Notes under the pieces: generated by a model
What the model saw: only the letters and a program-made list of their open reading frames with translations
Database searches by the model: none
What the model was told of the DNA's origin: nothing
Translations under genes and position numbers: made by a program
Origin: Gammaproteobacteria bacterium
GTDB lineage: Bacteria; Pseudomonadota; Gammaproteobacteria; Pseudomonadales; Azotimanducaceae_A
Length of the DNA: 7,288 nucleotides
Assembly: GCA_012960755.1 (NCBI GenBank)
Contig: DUAT01000021.1
Location: 1 to 7,288, forward strand
Direction of reading: 5' to 3'
In this document: positions 6,731-7,288 of the stretch, in pieces
How the letters are laid out: every line of letters begins with the position of its first letter
Position numbering within the stretch: position 1 is the first letter of the stretch

Positions 6731-6813
6731 AAGACAAACAGCTTTCTATGTATTTTATTGCATGCTCATCGCTCTGTCTTATATCGCCCAATGTATATCG
6801 AAACATAATGTAG
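6727..6813 (+). CDS. Possible 28-residue hydrophobic peptide overlapping copy B
   Basis: This frame starts at an ATGA overlap with the preceding ORF and ends at TAG 6811-6813. It begins MKDKQLSMYFIACSSLCLIS and ends V-Y-R-N-I-M: a charged start followed by a hydrophobic core, like a short membrane peptide or a truncated signal sequence. Nearly all of it is copy B of the 69-nt repeat. In copy A the same frame is also open and carries the related residues L-S-M-Y-F and the final I-M. No ribosome site other than the coupling is visible. A functional peptide is possible but unproven. Confidence 0.25.
   Translation: MKDKQLSMYFIACSSLCLISPNVYRNIM
6742..6810 (+). repeat. 69-nt dispersed repeat, copy B
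   Basis: Ungapped partner of 1137-1205, same orientation, about 5.6 kb away. It begins with the shared CTTTCTATGTATTT and ends AACATAATG. Similarity stops sharply at the left edge and fades within a few bases at the right edge. Unlike copy A it is not flanked by an obvious short duplication (left neighbour AACAG, right neighbour ATGTA). Its surroundings are fragments of other genes. Confidence 0.7.
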
Positions 6814-6884
6814 AGGCTTGAGTTCTCTTTAACCACTTGCGGTCAAGTTAACCAGGGCAATGAATACAAAAGGAGGCTGTTGAC

Positions 6885-7256
6885 ATGAGAATTATGAATT
6901 TGGGGTCATCACTGGCTGTAAGGCTGCAAACAAGAGGGCTTGAATTCCCGATTCGAGTGCTTCTGTACAGCCACGACTCCGTAGGCCTGGGCCATTTGCT
7001 GCCATTCAATCCTGAAACGCAAAATGAATGCAAACCGATAACAAAATCCGAAGCGGCAGATGAATTAATCGCACCTCTGACCTGGGCTCAGCGACTCAAA
7101 CGAGTCTTTAATATTGATATTGCCGTGTGCCCATTGTGTGGCGGCACCATGCGTGTCATCGCCAACATCATTGACCCAGAAATAATCCAAAAGATCCTCG
7201 ATCACATCGATGCGCAACCACCACCGCTTAACCCTGCGACTGCCATTCAATCCTAA
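6885..7256 (+). pseudogene. Chimera: glycosyltransferase start fused to IS91 transposase tail
   Basis: A 123-residue frame with a good ribosome site (GGAGG 6872-6876, 8 nt before ATG). Residues 1-38 look like the N-terminus of a MurG-like predicted glycosyltransferase; FPIRVLLYSHDSVGLGHL matches the remembered pattern, where an Arg-Arg normally follows GHL. After that leucine (6998) the protein changes to the C-terminal tail of an IS91-family transposase: APLTWAQRLKRVFNIDI, the CPLCGG zinc-type motif, and DPEIIQKILDHID. Neither part keeps a catalytic region: the glycosyltransferase lacks its donor-binding half and the transposase lacks its HUH/Tyr nuclease domain. The fusion probably arose by insertion of, or recombination with, an IS91-type element end. 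It may still be translated but is unlikely to be functional. Confidence 0.7.
6999..7020 (+). repeat. 22-nt direct repeat, left copy
   Basis: It starts with CTGCCATTCAATCCT and matches 7240-7261 at 21 of 22 positions (G at 7014 against A at 7255). It begins exactly at the glycosyltransferase/IS91 junction. Weaker similarity continues for about 30 bases (TGAAT, then CAAAATC at offsets 43 and 38). Confidence 0.75.
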
Positions 7257-7261
7257 AACGC
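7240..7261 (+). repeat. 22-nt direct repeat, right copy
   Basis: Same orientation as 6999-7020, 241 bp downstream. It spans the transposase stop codon (TAA 7254-7256). The two copies are read in different frames (L-P-F-N-P on the left, A-I-Q-S-stop on the right), so the repetition is at DNA level and not a protein repeat. It fits a duplicated or stacked element terminus. Confidence 0.75.
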
Positions 7262-7288
7262 GACTGAATTAACAGGTCAAAATCGCCC

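Larger units (their letters stand above)
6999..7288 (+). mobile_element. IS91-family element remnant, 3' end
   Basis: This stretch starts where the glycosyltransferase resemblance stops. It carries the last 80 or so codons of an IS91-type transposase (WAQRLKRVFNIDI, CPLCGG, IIQKILDH) plus sequence beyond its stop up to the window edge. IS91 elements move by rolling-circle transposition and leave no target duplication. Here only the C-terminal end is left, so it cannot move on its own. Whether more of the element lies beyond 7288 cannot be seen. Confidence 0.65.

Noticed and set aside
6585..6836. Minus-strand ORF of 83 codons across the small right-flank ORFs
   Set aside because: It has no motif, no supporting start signal and no coupling to neighbours, while the plus-strand frames show an ATGA overlap.

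Overview
The window looks like chromosomal DNA of a Gram-negative bacterium, most likely a gammaproteobacterium. That placement rests on protein style (an ECF sigma factor, a Sec-exported S8 protease, an EamA permease remnant, an IS91-type transposase tail) and is tentative. A GC-rich, tightly packed core (about 497-6082) sits between more AT-rich flanks full of gene fragments, as expected for an accessory module in a rearranged spot.

Left flank (1-496): the N-terminal part of an EamA/DMT-family permease (from 145) loses its family resemblance near 393 and runs into the upstream region of the core. A perfect 15-nt palindrome overlaps its putative GTG start.

Core: three co-directional genes read rightward. 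They are an ECF-type sigma factor (497-1078), a 195-residue two-part protein with a helical N-terminus and a beta-sandwich-like C-terminus (1203-1790), and a large TPR-CHAT caspase-like protease with an intact His/Cys dyad (1804-4695). A subtilisin-family protease with signal peptide, prodomain and full catalytic residues (6082-4739, minus strand) converges on them across 43 bp. The likely logic is a proteolysis-linked signalling module: the TPR region senses something, the CHAT domain cleaves a partner (possibly the middle protein), and the sigma factor changes transcription. The subtilase would act in the envelope or outside. The layout recalls the type III-E CRISPR arrangement of TPR-CHAT protease, cleaved regulator and ECF sigma factor, but no CRISPR component is visible here.

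Right flank (6083-7288): a gene-poor leader region of the subtilase, two short overlapping ORFs of unknown function, and a chimeric ORF. The chimera joins the start of a glycosyltransferase-like gene to the C-terminal tail of an IS91-family transposase, with a 22-nt near-perfect direct repeat at the junction and again at the transposase stop.

The most unexpected sequence signal is a 69-nt segment present twice (1137-1205 and 6742-6810, 49/69 identical, no gaps). The left copy sits exactly at the start of the middle core gene, flanked by ATGAA on both sides. A second oddity is the CHAT start: the well-placed ATG encodes only six codons, whose stop overlaps a GTG in the CHAT frame. This implies either nested translational coupling or a one-base loss in a T run.
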